64,000 nucleotides of DNA from Iodobacter sp025352645 (GTDB taxonomy: Bacteria > Pseudomonadota > Gammaproteobacteria > Burkholderiales > Chitinibacteraceae): positions 1-64,000 of the forward strand of contig NZ_JAWQUO010000023.1 in the NCBI RefSeq assembly GCF_033446605.1. The letters run 5' to 3'. The first letter of the stretch is position 1. The number at the start of each line of letters is the position of its first letter. Shown here one piece after another: positions 8,823-17,815 of the stretch. The translations under genes and the position numbers were made by a program. The notes below the pieces were generated by a model. The model made no database searches. It saw only the letters and a program-made list of their open reading frames with translations, and was not told the origin of the DNA.

Positions 8823-9944
8823 ATGAAATCATTAGGAAAAAAAGCCGATGGGCTGCGGCTGGAGCGGATGCAGGCTTCGCCGCTCTGGTCGGGCAATGGC
8901 TTCAGAAATATCCATCCCATTACCCCTGGTCTGCGTGATTTGGCTGTGCCACATCCTTCAATGAAAGATTTTATTTGCGGCGGTGAGCGGCGCAAGCCTC
9001 TGGGCTTATTGCCCGCGTTTGACCCGCGTGAGAGCTGGCACAAACCTAGCGATACCGGCCTGCGTGCCACATGGCTGGGGCATTCCACCGTGCTGCTAGA
9101 GATAGATGGCCTGCGGGTACTCACTGATCCGGTATGGGGATCGCGGGTTTCGCCTTCTAAGCTGGTTGGGCCTAAGCGTTTTCAGCCGGTACCCGTACCG
9201 CTGGCGGCCATGCCACATATCGATCTGGTACTGGTATCGCACGATCATTACGATCATCTGGATTACCCAACCATCCGCGAGCTAGCCAAACGCCAAGTGC
9301 CTTTTGTGACCTCGCTGGGTGTAGGCGCGCATTTGCAAGCTTGGGGCGTGGCGGCAGAATGTATTCATGAGCTGGATTGGTGGGAGACTTACACCCTGCC
9401 TCATGCAGATTTAAGCGTTAGCGCTACGCCATCCCAGCATTTTTCTGGCCGTGGGCTAAAAGATCGAAATGCGACGCTTTGGTCGTCGATGGTGATTCGC
9501 TCGGCACGGCATTCGGTGTTTTTTAGTGGTGATACCGGCCTAACCAGCGAATTTGCCACCATCGCGCAAAAAATGGGCCCATTTGATTTGGTGATGCTAG
9601 AAGTAGGCGCGTTTCATCCATCATGGGGGGATATCCATCTTGGGCCAGAAAACGCCCTAAAAGCCTTGAAATTGCTCGGTGGTGGGGCGTTTTTACCGGT
9701 GCACTGGGGCACGTTCAGCCTCGCCATGCACGCTTGGGATGAGCCAGTAGAAACGCTGCTTAAGCTGGCCCCAGAGCAGGGTGTGCAACTGGTGATGCCT
9801 CGTCTTGGCGAAGCGGTGGAGCCATCGCGGGCCGAGATCGTGACGCCGTGGTGGCGCGATGTGGATGCAAGGCCGCAAAAAGTATCTGCAGAGCCACCAG
9901 AAGAAGAAACCTTGCCGAAGGCGATGCCTTGGCCATTTGATTAA
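8823..9944 (+). CDS. metallo-beta-lactamase-fold hydrolase, NAPE-PLD-like
   Basis: Zinc hydrolase of the beta-lactamase fold, about 373 aa from the chosen ATG. It carries the metal motif HDHYDHLD, a later SGDTG aspartate and HWGTF near the C-terminus, as in N-acyl-phosphatidylethanolamine phospholipase D and its bacterial UlaG-like relatives. The substrate may be a phospholipid but this is inference. An upstream in-frame ATG at 8769 would add 18 residues unlike the family, so I prefer the start at 8823. It stands alone with no obvious signal peptide. Confidence 0.85.
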   Translation: MKSLGKKADGLRLERMQASPLWSGNGFRNIHPITPGLRDLAVPHPSMKDFICGGERRKPLGLLPAFDPRESWHKPSDTGLRATWLGHSTVLLEIDGLRVLTDPVWGSRVSPSKLVGPKRFQPVPVPLAAMPHIDLVLVSHDHYDHLDYPTIRELAKRQVPFVTSLGVGAHLQAWGVAAECIHELDWWETYTLPHADLSVSATPSQHFSGRGLKDRNATLWSSMVIRSARHSVFFSGDTGLTSEFATIAQKMGPFDLVMLEVGAFHPSWGDIHLGPENALKALKLLGGGAFLPVHWGTFSLAMHAWDEPVETLLKLAPEQGVQLVMPRLGEAVEPSRAEIVTPWWRDVDARPQKVSAEPPEEETLPKAMPWPFD

Positions 9945-10018
9945 ATTTTTTCTTGCTTATGTCTCTTGCTCATGTTTTGTCGTTGGGCTGAGCATATCAA
10001 CGTGAATAGAGTTAACTC

Positions 10019-10073
10019 GTAGGGGCGCTGCTTGCTGCGCCCTCGCTGAAAACGCAGCAAGCAGCGCCCCTAC
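10019..10073. repeat. perfect 21-bp inverted repeat (GTAGGGGCGCTGCTTGCTGC...)
   Basis: The left arm is 10019-10039 and the right arm 10053-10073, perfectly complementary over 21 bases with a 13-base spacer. Related single arms occur at 5503, 12786 and 22960. Just before it, 9957-9990 resembles the start of the longer dispersed repeat. It could fold into a strong RNA hairpin from either strand. Confidence 0.85.
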
Positions 10074-10124
10074 AGAATATTGGCCTACATGTTATTTATG
10101 GCTTTTTTAAAGCAGATACGATGT

Positions 10125-10156
10125 AAAAAAAACGCCCCAATTGGGGCGTTTTTTTT
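10125..10156 (-). terminator. intrinsic terminator after tsgA
   Basis: Perfect palindrome with arms CGCCCCAA/TTGGGGCG flanked by A8 and T8, so it works on both strands. It lies 14 bases past the tsgA stop codon. Confidence 0.92.
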
Positions 10157-10169
10157 GGGTGAGTGGGGA

Positions 10170-11369
10170 TTACAGGCCCAGCTTACCGTGTAGTTCTTCT
10201 GCCTTGCTGCATGAACCTGCCAAAATAATCCCGATCAGTGCAAATACATACACAATCACGGAAGAATTTAGTGCCCAGTGCAGGCCGTAGTTCGAGAAGA
10301 TATACGCTGAAACAGATGCAAAAATCAGTGTACCAACCGAACCGCAGGTCAGAATGGTTGAGATCAGGCTTGGTGGCGATACTTTTACTTGCAAGCTGCC
10401 ATAGCTGATCAGGCCAGAGTAAATACCAGAGTTAAAGAAGCCAAAGCAAACCAGTGCAATGCCGATGACGGTAGCTTGTGGCACGTTAGCGATGGTGGCG
10501 ATGCTAGCCGCACCAATAATGGCAGAGACAATCAGGAAGCTACGTAGCGGTACATAACGCACGGTATAGTGGTTTAGCCACAGGCCAATGGCCTTAGAGC
10601 CCCAGTACAGAGTTACATAGAGTGCTGCGGTATCAATAGGTAGCTTCACTGCATCTTGCAGGTAAGTAGGCAGCCACATGGTGAATACCAGCTCGGCGTA
10701 AATAAACGCAAAGGCAGCGAAACACACGTAGTAAATGGCCTTTCCCCAAGGCTCTTTAGCTACAATTGTGCCATCTTCATGTTTTACTTCACGTTCTACG
10801 GTTGGGAATTTCGCCTTGGCGATCAACACAATCAAGAGCAGAGAAATAGCGGACATCAGGAAGTACATCACCAACCAGCTGGCGTTGTGCTTAAACAGAT
10901 AGCCCAGAATCACCGGCAATACCACACCCGCAAAGCTGAAGAAGAAGTCGGTAAAAATTAGGCTAGATGAGCGATCTTTAGGATCTGGATTAATCCGCAC
11001 CACCAAATAACTACCCACGGCCATGGTGATACCGGCTGCAGCACCAATCATCAGCACGGTAAAACCAAATAGCGTGATCGAAGGTACTACGGTTAAGACC
11101 ACGGTCAGTGCAATGGTCACTGCCGAAGCAATCGCTAGCAGTGATTTGATGCTGTATTTTTGCATCAGCACACCACCTACCAGAATCGGCACAAACAAGC
11201 CAAAGTTCAGCAGGGTAAACATCTGGCCGATAAAACCAGGGTCTTTATGAAAGGCTGCCGATACCGGCCCAAGCACAAGGCCTAGCGTGGTAATTAAAGC
11301 GCCGGTAAAGAAATAACATACATAAGCGATCAGATTTAATCTGCGCTTGGAATCTTTTTGAACGTCCAT
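10170..11369 (-). CDS. tsgA: TsgA-like MFS transporter
   Basis: A 399-aa major facilitator with about twelve membrane helices. It aligns by eye along its length with E. coli TsgA: the N-terminal YxxTGAL segment, the SLIFTDFFFSFAG segment and the GFFNSGIYSGLISYGS and LTCGSVGT segments. The substrate of TsgA is not firmly known. The gene lies two bases after the purine nucleoside phosphorylase gene and shares its transcript, which suggests nucleoside or base uptake. It ends in a strong terminator. Confidence 0.85.
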   Translation of the reverse strand: MDVQKDSKRRLNLIAYVCYFFTGALITTLGLVLGPVSAAFHKDPGFIGQMFTLLNFGLFVPILVGGVLMQKYSIKSLLAIASAVTIALTVVLTVVPSITLFGFTVLMIGAAAGITMAVGSYLVVRINPDPKDRSSSLIFTDFFFSFAGVVLPVILGYLFKHNASWLVMYFLMSAISLLLIVLIAKAKFPTVEREVKHEDGTIVAKEPWGKAIYYVCFAAFAFIYAELVFTMWLPTYLQDAVKLPIDTAALYVTLYWGSKAIGLWLNHYTVRYVPLRSFLIVSAIIGAASIATIANVPQATVIGIALVCFGFFNSGIYSGLISYGSLQVKVSPPSLISTILTCGSVGTLIFASVSAYIFSNYGLHWALNSSVIVYVFALIGIILAGSCSKAEELHGKLGL

Positions 11370-11371
11370 GA

Positions 11372-12202
11372 TTACAGAGCCACCACAATGTTTTTAACCC
11401 ACTTAGAAAACTTCTCGGATACGCTATTGGCCACATCCACCACCGCTGCGTGGTTATGATGGGTTTTAGCTAGGCCGGTCGCCATATTGGTAATGCAAGA
11501 AATGCCTAGCACTTCCATACCAAAGTAATTCGCCATAATTACTTCGTATACGGTAGACATCCCTACAGAATCTGCGCCGTAGGATTGAACCATTTTGATT
11601 TCAGCACGGGTTTCGTAAGTAGGGCCGGTCATCTTCACATAAGTGCCTTTCTTAGGCGCAACGCCAGATTCAGCCGCCAGTGATTCAGCCAGTGCGATAA
11701 GACGTGGCGAGTAAGGCGCTGTTTGATCTAAGAAGCGTGGGCCACATGCATCGTCGTTTTTGCCGATCAGTGGGTGATTGCCTGTCAGGTTGATATGATC
11801 ATCAATAATCATGATGTCACCTGCAGTAAAGCTAGGGTTGCAGCCACCTGCCGCATTGCTGACGATCAGTTGCTTGATGCCCAGTTCTTTAAATACCGCG
11901 ATCGGGAAAGTGACTTCTTGTGGGGTGTAGCCTTCGTAGTAATGAAAGCGACCTTCCATAATCAGTACGTTTTTACCGTCTGCCACTTCAGCAATGGTCA
12001 GCTTACCCTTATGGCCCGCTACGGATGATTGTGGGAAGTGTGGAATATCGCCGTAAGAAATGCTTTCTAATACTTTGACGATTTTAGTGAAGTCGCCCAA
12101 ACCAGAGCCTAGAATCACTGCTGTTTCTGGGATGGTATGAGTAAAGGCTTTTTGCAGATGGGCTGCAGAGAGCTTGGCTTCTTCATGACGAACGTTATTC
12201 AT
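11372..12202 (-). CDS. purine nucleoside phosphorylase (trimeric, PNP/MTAP type)
   Basis: Cleaves purine nucleosides with phosphate to free base and ribose-1-phosphate in the cytosol. The 276-aa protein has the phosphate loop GSGLGD, the GHKG motif, EGRFHYYEGY, and the purine-site residues in GMSTVYEV (Glu) and CITNMATG (Asn) that mark the trimeric family rather than hexameric DeoD. First gene of a two-gene leftward operon with tsgA (two-base gap), pointing to nucleoside salvage. The start is supported by a GGAC element shortly upstream. Confidence 0.93.
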   Translation of the reverse strand: MNNVRHEEAKLSAAHLQKAFTHTIPETAVILGSGLGDFTKIVKVLESISYGDIPHFPQSSVAGHKGKLTIAEVADGKNVLIMEGRFHYYEGYTPQEVTFPIAVFKELGIKQLIVSNAAGGCNPSFTAGDIMIIDDHINLTGNHPLIGKNDDACGPRFLDQTAPYSPRLIALAESLAAESGVAPKKGTYVKMTGPTYETRAEIKMVQSYGADSVGMSTVYEVIMANYFGMEVLGISCITNMATGLAKTHHNHAAVVDVANSVSEKFSKWVKNIVVAL

Positions 12203-12847
12203 GGTGTAGTCCTATTGCTTGTGTTTTAAAATGTGTTTTTTGAATTCTTCAATATTGTATTTGTAATGGATCGCCTTAAAGCTTGGCTTGTTTTAGATCA
12301 AACCTGATTGTATCAGCTTATAAGCGTTATTTTTTTATCTGAATTTTAACGGCTTAAGTGCAATTAAAAAAGGGAGCGATTCTCCTCCATCCAAGAATGC
12401 CATACGCATAAGGTAAAGTAATTACATTCAACGCCTTTTTTTAAATAAAAAACTTAAAATTCAATGTGTTATCTGTGTTTTTTATCTGTGGGGTAGCGAG
12501 ATGATTGTTGTTTTTTAATAAATAAGTTTGAGCGTTACCTAGCGGGAAGAATTGGGCGCTAAGGCATTAATTATCAATATTTAAATTTATATCTTATTAA
12601 ATCAATAGCCTATGATGATTTGTGCATTTAATGTCTTACTATTTTTAAATCAAATTTAAACAAATAAGATGGCTGAGTATTTTTTGATTTTTGGCCTTTA
12701 TTTATCATTTAACCCTTAAAAAACCAAGGGTTAAATGATATAGCATTAAATTAAATACTGATTTCTGCAATTACTCAGTAAGCCTAATGCAGGGCGCAGC
12801 AAGTAGCACCCTTACAATGCGCATTGCACGACGTATCATTTTAAAAC
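12203..12847. other. 645-base gap: palindrome and repeat fragment
   Basis: AT-rich region with no coding sequence. A perfect inverted repeat with 14-base arms (ATCATTTAACCCTT at 12704-12717, complement at 12726-12739) and an 8-base loop is the main feature; it lacks a T-tract. A fragment of the GGGCGC-repeat family lies at 12786-12812. The right-hand part must hold the PNP operon promoter, which I cannot place with confidence. Confidence 0.6.
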
Positions 12848-14161
12848 TTACAAAGCCATCACCGCAATCCAGCCAAAGGCTAAAACAGGCAGATTAAAGT
12901 GCAAGAACGTGGGTACCACCGTATCCCACATATGATCATGCTGGCCGTCGATATTTAAGCCCGCCGTTGGCCCTAATGTGGAGTCTGCAGCGGGGGAGCC
13001 CGCATCGCCTAGTGCTCCCGCCGTGCCAATGAGGCAGACGATGGCTTCAGCGCTTAGCCCCAGTTTGATCGCCAGTGGCACATAAATGGTGGCCAAAATA
13101 GGGACGGTAGAAAACGAAGAACCAATGCCCAGCGTAACAATCAGCCCTACGAGTAGCATTAAAAACACCGCCAGCGGTTTATTGCCGCCAATAAAGCCCA
13201 TAGAGTGTTCAACTAGGCTAGTGACATCGCCCGTGGCTTTTAGCACTTCGGCAAAGCCAGAGGCGGCAATCATAATCAGGCCAATCCCCGCCATCATTTT
13301 CATGCCTTCAGCAAAAATGCCATCGGCCTTTTTGAGCGGCACGGCGCCGCCCAATACGCAAATCATAAAGCCTGCTAAGGCACCAAATAGCATGGAATCA
13401 GCATACAGCTGGGTGATAAAAGTGCCCACCATGGCAAGGCCCGCCACCGATAGGCTGCGGCGGCTGTATTGAATATCTTCACGCTCAATGGCGGCAATGG
13501 CATCAATATTGTACTGACGCGGTTTGCGATAGCTGATAAACACGGCAATCAGTAAACCGATCACCATGCCCAGTGCAGGCAGAGCCATGGCGCGCATCAC
13601 ATCCACATGGCTGGCGTCTAAGCCCGATTTGGCAATGCTGCCGAGTAAAATCTGCTGCAGAAAAATCTCGCCAAAGCCCACAGGAAACACCATATACGGC
13701 GTAACCAGACCAAAGGTCAGAATACAGGCCAAGAGGCGTCGGTCTACTTGCAGCTTGGCTAGGGTGTAGAGTAGTGGCGGCACCACCAGCGGGATAAAGG
13801 CGATATGAATCGGCAGAATATTTTGCGATGCAATCGCAAGGGCGAGTAGCGCTAGGATAATTCCCCACTTGATTTTGCTGCCGGTGCTGCTTTGCCTTGC
13901 TAGCTTGGCTAAGCCATCGGCCATGGCGTGCGGCAGGCCAGATTCGGCTAAAGCTAGCGCAAAGGCGCCTAAGAGGGCATAAGACAAGGCAATGCCCGCC
14001 CCACCACCCAGCCCAGAATTAAAAGCCGCTAAGGTCTGCGAAATATTTAGCCCGCCAAATAATCCGCCAGCCATGGCGCTGACCAGAATGCTGATCACCA
14101 CATTTACGCGGCTTAGTGAGAGCGCCAGCATCAGTGTGACGGCAATTAAGACGGCATTCAT
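12848..14161 (-). CDS. Na+/H+ antiporter-family (NhaC-like) transporter
   Basis: A 437-aa membrane protein with about eleven or twelve helices. The C-terminal segment ALGDAGSPAADSTLGPTAGLN and the inner motif ASQNILPIHIAF match the NhaC/YuiF-like ion transporter superfamily. Databases name this group 'Na+/H+ antiporter family', but some members carry amino acids or organic acids, so the substrate is uncertain. It is transcribed away from lysP, with a 226-base divergent region between them. No partner gene is adjacent. Confidence 0.75.
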   Translation of the reverse strand: MNAVLIAVTLMLALSLSRVNVVISILVSAMAGGLFGGLNISQTLAAFNSGLGGGAGIALSYALLGAFALALAESGLPHAMADGLAKLARQSSTGSKIKWGIILALLALAIASQNILPIHIAFIPLVVPPLLYTLAKLQVDRRLLACILTFGLVTPYMVFPVGFGEIFLQQILLGSIAKSGLDASHVDVMRAMALPALGMVIGLLIAVFISYRKPRQYNIDAIAAIEREDIQYSRRSLSVAGLAMVGTFITQLYADSMLFGALAGFMICVLGGAVPLKKADGIFAEGMKMMAGIGLIMIAASGFAEVLKATGDVTSLVEHSMGFIGGNKPLAVFLMLLVGLIVTLGIGSSFSTVPILATIYVPLAIKLGLSAEAIVCLIGTAGALGDAGSPAADSTLGPTAGLNIDGQHDHMWDTVVPTFLHFNLPVLAFGWIAVMAL

Positions 14162-14387
14162 AAGCGAATTCAGTAGGGAAAAAACCGGACTTTAACCCGT
14201 GATAGAAAATTTTGCTGCAGGAATTAGGGAACTTTTGCCAAAACGGTTTTATTCCCTATTCAGCAATTTCTGCTGTAAGGATTGTTGCTGCGGGTGCTAA
14301 CATCACGCGCCGCTGATTGCAGCGCCTATTTAACGGGCTGTTTGGCATGGCTTAAAAGTATTCTGCAGGCTAGAAAAGGAAGAAGTA

Positions 14388-15851
14388 ATGATTGGAGAAG
14401 ATACAGGTCAGGCCCATGGTTTAAAGCGTAATTTACGCGCTCGCCATCTCTCCATGATCGCCATTGGCGGATCAATTGGTACTGGGCTGTTTGTGGCTTC
14501 TGGTGCGACGGTTGCGCAAGCTGGGCCTGGTGGTGCTTTGCTTGCTTATGCGGTAATCGGCCTGATGGTTTATTTTTTGATGACCAGTTTGGCCGAGATG
14601 GCGGCGTATATGCCGGTTTCTGGTTCATTTTCAACCTATGGTGCTAAATTTGTAGAGCCAGGTTTTGGCTTCGCGCTGGGCTGGAATTACTGGTACAACT
14701 GGGCGGTAACCATTGCAGTAGAGCTGGCAGCGGCCAGTATGGTGATGAAATTCTGGTTCCCTGATAGCCCCAGCATGCTGTGGAGTGCCATATTTTTAGG
14801 GATTATGTTTTCGCTCAACTATATCTCGGTGAAAGGTTTTGGCGAGGCGGAATACTGGTTCTCCTTAATTAAAGTAGTCACGGTGATTGTATTTATCGGA
14901 ACCGGCCTGTTTATGGTGTTTGGCATCATGAAAGGCACGCATCCGGTGGGATTGGAAAACTTTACCTTAGGTGATGCGCCCTTTGTAGGAGGGTTCCCCG
15001 CCATGCTCGGGGTGGCGATGATTGCTGGATTTTCTTTTCAGGGCACGGAGCTGATCGGCATTGCTGCTGGCGAATCGGCCAATCCAGAAAAAGATATTCC
15101 CCAAGCGATTAAGCAAGTGTTCTGGCGCATCTTATTGTTTTATGTATTTGCCATTTTAATTATTGGTTTGTTGATTCCTTATACCGACCCCAATCTATTA
15201 AAAGGCGATGTGAGCGATATTGGGGTTAGCCCATTTACGCTGGTATTTAAAAACGCAGGGATTGCTTTTGCTGCTAGCCTGATGAATACAGTGATTTTAA
15301 CCGCTATTTTGTCGGCGGGTAATTCAGGTATGTATGCCTCTACCCGTATGCTTTATTCCCTCGCCACCGAAGGTAAAGCACCGAAAATATTTGCTCAATT
15401 ATCGAATAATGGCGTGCCAAGAAATGCGCTGTATGCCACCACGGTAGTGGGGATGCTGTGTTTCTTTGCCTCTATCTTTGGCGATAAAACGGTTTATCTG
15501 TGGCTATTAAATACCTCGGGGATGACGGGCTTTATTGCTTGGCTAGGTATTGCTACTTGCCATTATCGCTTTCGTAAAGGCTATATCGCCCAAGGCCGTG
15601 ATTTAAGCGCACTGCCTTATCGCTCGCGCTTTTACCCAATTGGGCCGTTGTTTGCGTTTGCGCTGTGCATGATGATTATGCTGGGGCAAAATTACCAAGC
15701 CTTTATGGCGGGCGAAATTGATTGGGCCAGCGTAGCGGCAACCTATATTGGTATTCCGTTGTTCTTAATTATTTGGTTTGGCTATAAGTATAAAAACAAG
15801 AGCAAGTTTGTTTCTTTAGCCACAATGGATCTAGATAGTCAGCGTGATTAG
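14388..15851 (+). CDS. lysP: lysine-specific APC permease LysP
   Basis: Proton-coupled lysine importer of the amino acid-polyamine-organocation superfamily, with twelve membrane helices in 487 aa. Long segments are nearly identical to E. coli LysP by memory, including the IGGSIGTGLFVASGA motif (about residues 26-40), the GWNYWYNWAVTIAV segment and the AGNSGMYASTRML segment. The start has a good AAGGAAGAAG site. In E. coli LysP also represses CadC; no cadC is visible here. A terminator follows 15 bases after the stop. Confidence 0.95.
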   Translation: MIGEDTGQAHGLKRNLRARHLSMIAIGGSIGTGLFVASGATVAQAGPGGALLAYAVIGLMVYFLMTSLAEMAAYMPVSGSFSTYGAKFVEPGFGFALGWNYWYNWAVTIAVELAAASMVMKFWFPDSPSMLWSAIFLGIMFSLNYISVKGFGEAEYWFSLIKVVTVIVFIGTGLFMVFGIMKGTHPVGLENFTLGDAPFVGGFPAMLGVAMIAGFSFQGTELIGIAAGESANPEKDIPQAIKQVFWRILLFYVFAILIIGLLIPYTDPNLLKGDVSDIGVSPFTLVFKNAGIAFAASLMNTVILTAILSAGNSGMYASTRMLYSLATEGKAPKIFAQLSNNGVPRNALYATTVVGMLCFFASIFGDKTVYLWLLNTSGMTGFIAWLGIATCHYRFRKGYIAQGRDLSALPYRSRFYPIGPLFAFALCMMIMLGQNYQAFMAGEIDWASVAATYIGIPLFLIIWFGYKYKNKSKFVSLATMDLDSQRD

Positions 15852-15865
15852 TTGCTGTGTAAAAC

Positions 15866-15898
15866 AAAAAACTCCTGCCTAGGTCGGAGTTTTTTTAT
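15866..15898 (+). terminator. intrinsic terminator after lysP
   Basis: AAAAACTCC and GGAGTTTTTTT enclose a 10-base loop, directly after the lysP stop codon. Confidence 0.9.
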
Positions 15899-16110
15899 TA
15901 CCTCCTTGCATTTAGTGAAAAATTTCTAGCTAAATGCGGGGTGGACATTTGTGGTGCAACCCGCATAATGAGTAAAAGCGCAGTGGTACTTTGCAAAGCG
16001 GCGTAGTGCTTATTTTATTTTGCGGTATCGCTTATTTAATTTGTGGGCGCTTAACACGTGAAATCTTGGTTGATTAGCTTGAATTTTGTAACTCACTATT
16101 TGGAAAAATC

Positions 16111-17724
16111 TTGAAAATCGCTCACCGACTCACCGTATTGGTGGCAACAACAACCGTTTCAATATTGCTATTGATTACCGTCGGATATTTTAAGCTCAGC
16201 GCAATTAATACGCTGGTCGACGAAGTGGTCGTCAATGTGATGCCATCTTTAGAAACATTGAATAATGCTGAACTCACCTTTATGAGCGCTCGTCGCTTGG
16301 AGCTTAGTTATATTATTGAAGCGGATCCGGCTCAAAAGCAGGTGCAAATTGATAAAATGCAAGGCCTCTTGGCAGATGTTGATCGTTTACTGCAAAGCTA
16401 CGAAAAATACGCTGATGATGATATTGATCGTAAAAATTTAGCCACTGCAGTCACAGAGTTTACTGCTTTAAAACCGTTGATGGCTGAAGGGGCGCGTTTT
16501 GCATTATCCCGCCCTATGGAAGAAACGCGTGCGTTTGTTTCCAATTCGGTCACTCCACAGGCAGAAAAGTTTTTTGCCGCGCTAAGTATCGCTAAAGAAC
16601 ACAATAACAAGTATTCCAAAGAAGCCAGCCAAGAGGTTAAATCACAAATATCCAAGGCCATTACTAGTTCATTAGTTGTGGGTGGCGTGCTGCTTATTTT
16701 GGCCTTTGCCATTGGTTACTGGATTACGCAAGGCATTAAAAAACCACTCATGGATTTGCGCCAATTCTTAGTAAATTTAGGCACGAATTACGATTTTACT
16801 CAGCGTATGCAAGTGAGCAGCAATGATGAAATTGGGGAGTCGCTGCATGCTTTAAATGGCTTACTTGATACCCTACAAGCTAGCTTGCAACAGCTGCATA
16901 GAATTGGCCGTGATGTGACGGCGACAGCCAGCGAATTATCCTCGGCCAGCCATGAGTTATCGAGCACTTCACACCATGTAAGTGGTGCTGCATCAAGCAT
17001 GGCGGCAGGGGTAGAAGAGGTTACGGTGAGCATTAGCTTGGTTGCAGATCGCAGTAGCGAATGTGATCGCACGGCGCGCGAAGCGGGCTTGATGGCCGCT
17101 AGTGGTGGCGATGTGATTGAAAGTACTATTCATAGTATTCAACAAATTGCCGCAGATGTACGCGTATCAGCGGGGCAAGTTGAAGCGCTGAAAGAGCGCA
17201 CCGCAAGCATTAATACTGTGGTGAATGTGATCAAAGATATTGCAGATCAAACTAATTTGCTGGCCCTTAATGCCGCGATTGAGGCCGCGCGTGCGGGTGA
17301 TCTGGGCCGTGGTTTTGCTGTTGTTGCCGATGAAGTGCGTAAGCTTGCCGAGCGAACCAGCCAATCCACTCAAGAAATTGTTGCTACCGTTTCAGCCATT
17401 CAAAATGAAGCCAATACCACTGTGCTAAGTATGCAGCAAACCGTGAAACAAGTTGATTTGGGTGTGCTGCAGGCTCAACAAGCCAGCACCGCCATCTTGA
17501 GTATCCGTCAGAATGCCGATCTAGTTGTGGTGCAGGTCAGTGAGATTAGCGATTCAATGCGTGAGCAAAGCGCGGCGAGCAGCATGATGGCGCAGCAGGT
17601 AGAGCGTGTGGCGCAAATGTCTGAGGAAAGTAGCTCTGTTGCACAAAATACCGCCTCTGAAGGCTTGCGCCTGCGGCAGCTAAGCAGCGAGCTGGACGCG
17701 GCAATTGCGACATATCAGGTTTAA
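16111..17724 (+). CDS. methyl-accepting chemotaxis protein (4HB-HAMP type)
   Basis: A 537-aa inner-membrane chemoreceptor. TM1 is at about 7-27, a periplasmic four-helix-bundle sensor at 30-183, TM2 at 185-207, HAMP at 208-262 and a cytoplasmic signalling coil to the end. The highly conserved hairpin tip reads DQTNLLALNAAIEAARAGD. The start is TTG, with GGAAA eight bases before it; no ATG fits. No NWETF-like pentapeptide is at the C-terminus. It stands alone, so its ligand cannot be deduced from neighbours. A terminator follows. Confidence 0.94.
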   Translation: MKIAHRLTVLVATTTVSILLLITVGYFKLSAINTLVDEVVVNVMPSLETLNNAELTFMSARRLELSYIIEADPAQKQVQIDKMQGLLADVDRLLQSYEKYADDDIDRKNLATAVTEFTALKPLMAEGARFALSRPMEETRAFVSNSVTPQAEKFFAALSIAKEHNNKYSKEASQEVKSQISKAITSSLVVGGVLLILAFAIGYWITQGIKKPLMDLRQFLVNLGTNYDFTQRMQVSSNDEIGESLHALNGLLDTLQASLQQLHRIGRDVTATASELSSASHELSSTSHHVSGAASSMAAGVEEVTVSISLVADRSSECDRTAREAGLMAASGGDVIESTIHSIQQIAADVRVSAGQVEALKERTASINTVVNVIKDIADQTNLLALNAAIEAARAGDLGRGFAVVADEVRKLAERTSQSTQEIVATVSAIQNEANTTVLSMQQTVKQVDLGVLQAQQASTAILSIRQNADLVVVQVSEISDSMREQSAASSMMAQQVERVAQMSEESSSVAQNTASEGLRLRQLSSELDAAIATYQV

Positions 17725-17772
17725 TTTAAACTATGGTTTAGCCCTGTATTATTGAGCCAAGCTATTTTTATT

Positions 17773-17806
17773 AAAAATGCCCCGATCTGAACCGGGGCAT
17801 TTTTTA
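17773..17806. terminator. bidirectional terminator between convergent genes
   Basis: AAAAATGCCCCG and CGGGGCATTTTTT flank an 8-base loop. It can stop the rightward chemoreceptor transcript and the leftward desaturase-family transcript (which ends at 17816). Confidence 0.92.
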
Positions 17807-17815
17807 TAGTTAATA

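Noticed and set aside
14162..14387. Lysine riboswitch upstream of lysP
   Set aside because: I looked for a long structured leader and saw none; the region is short and ordinary.
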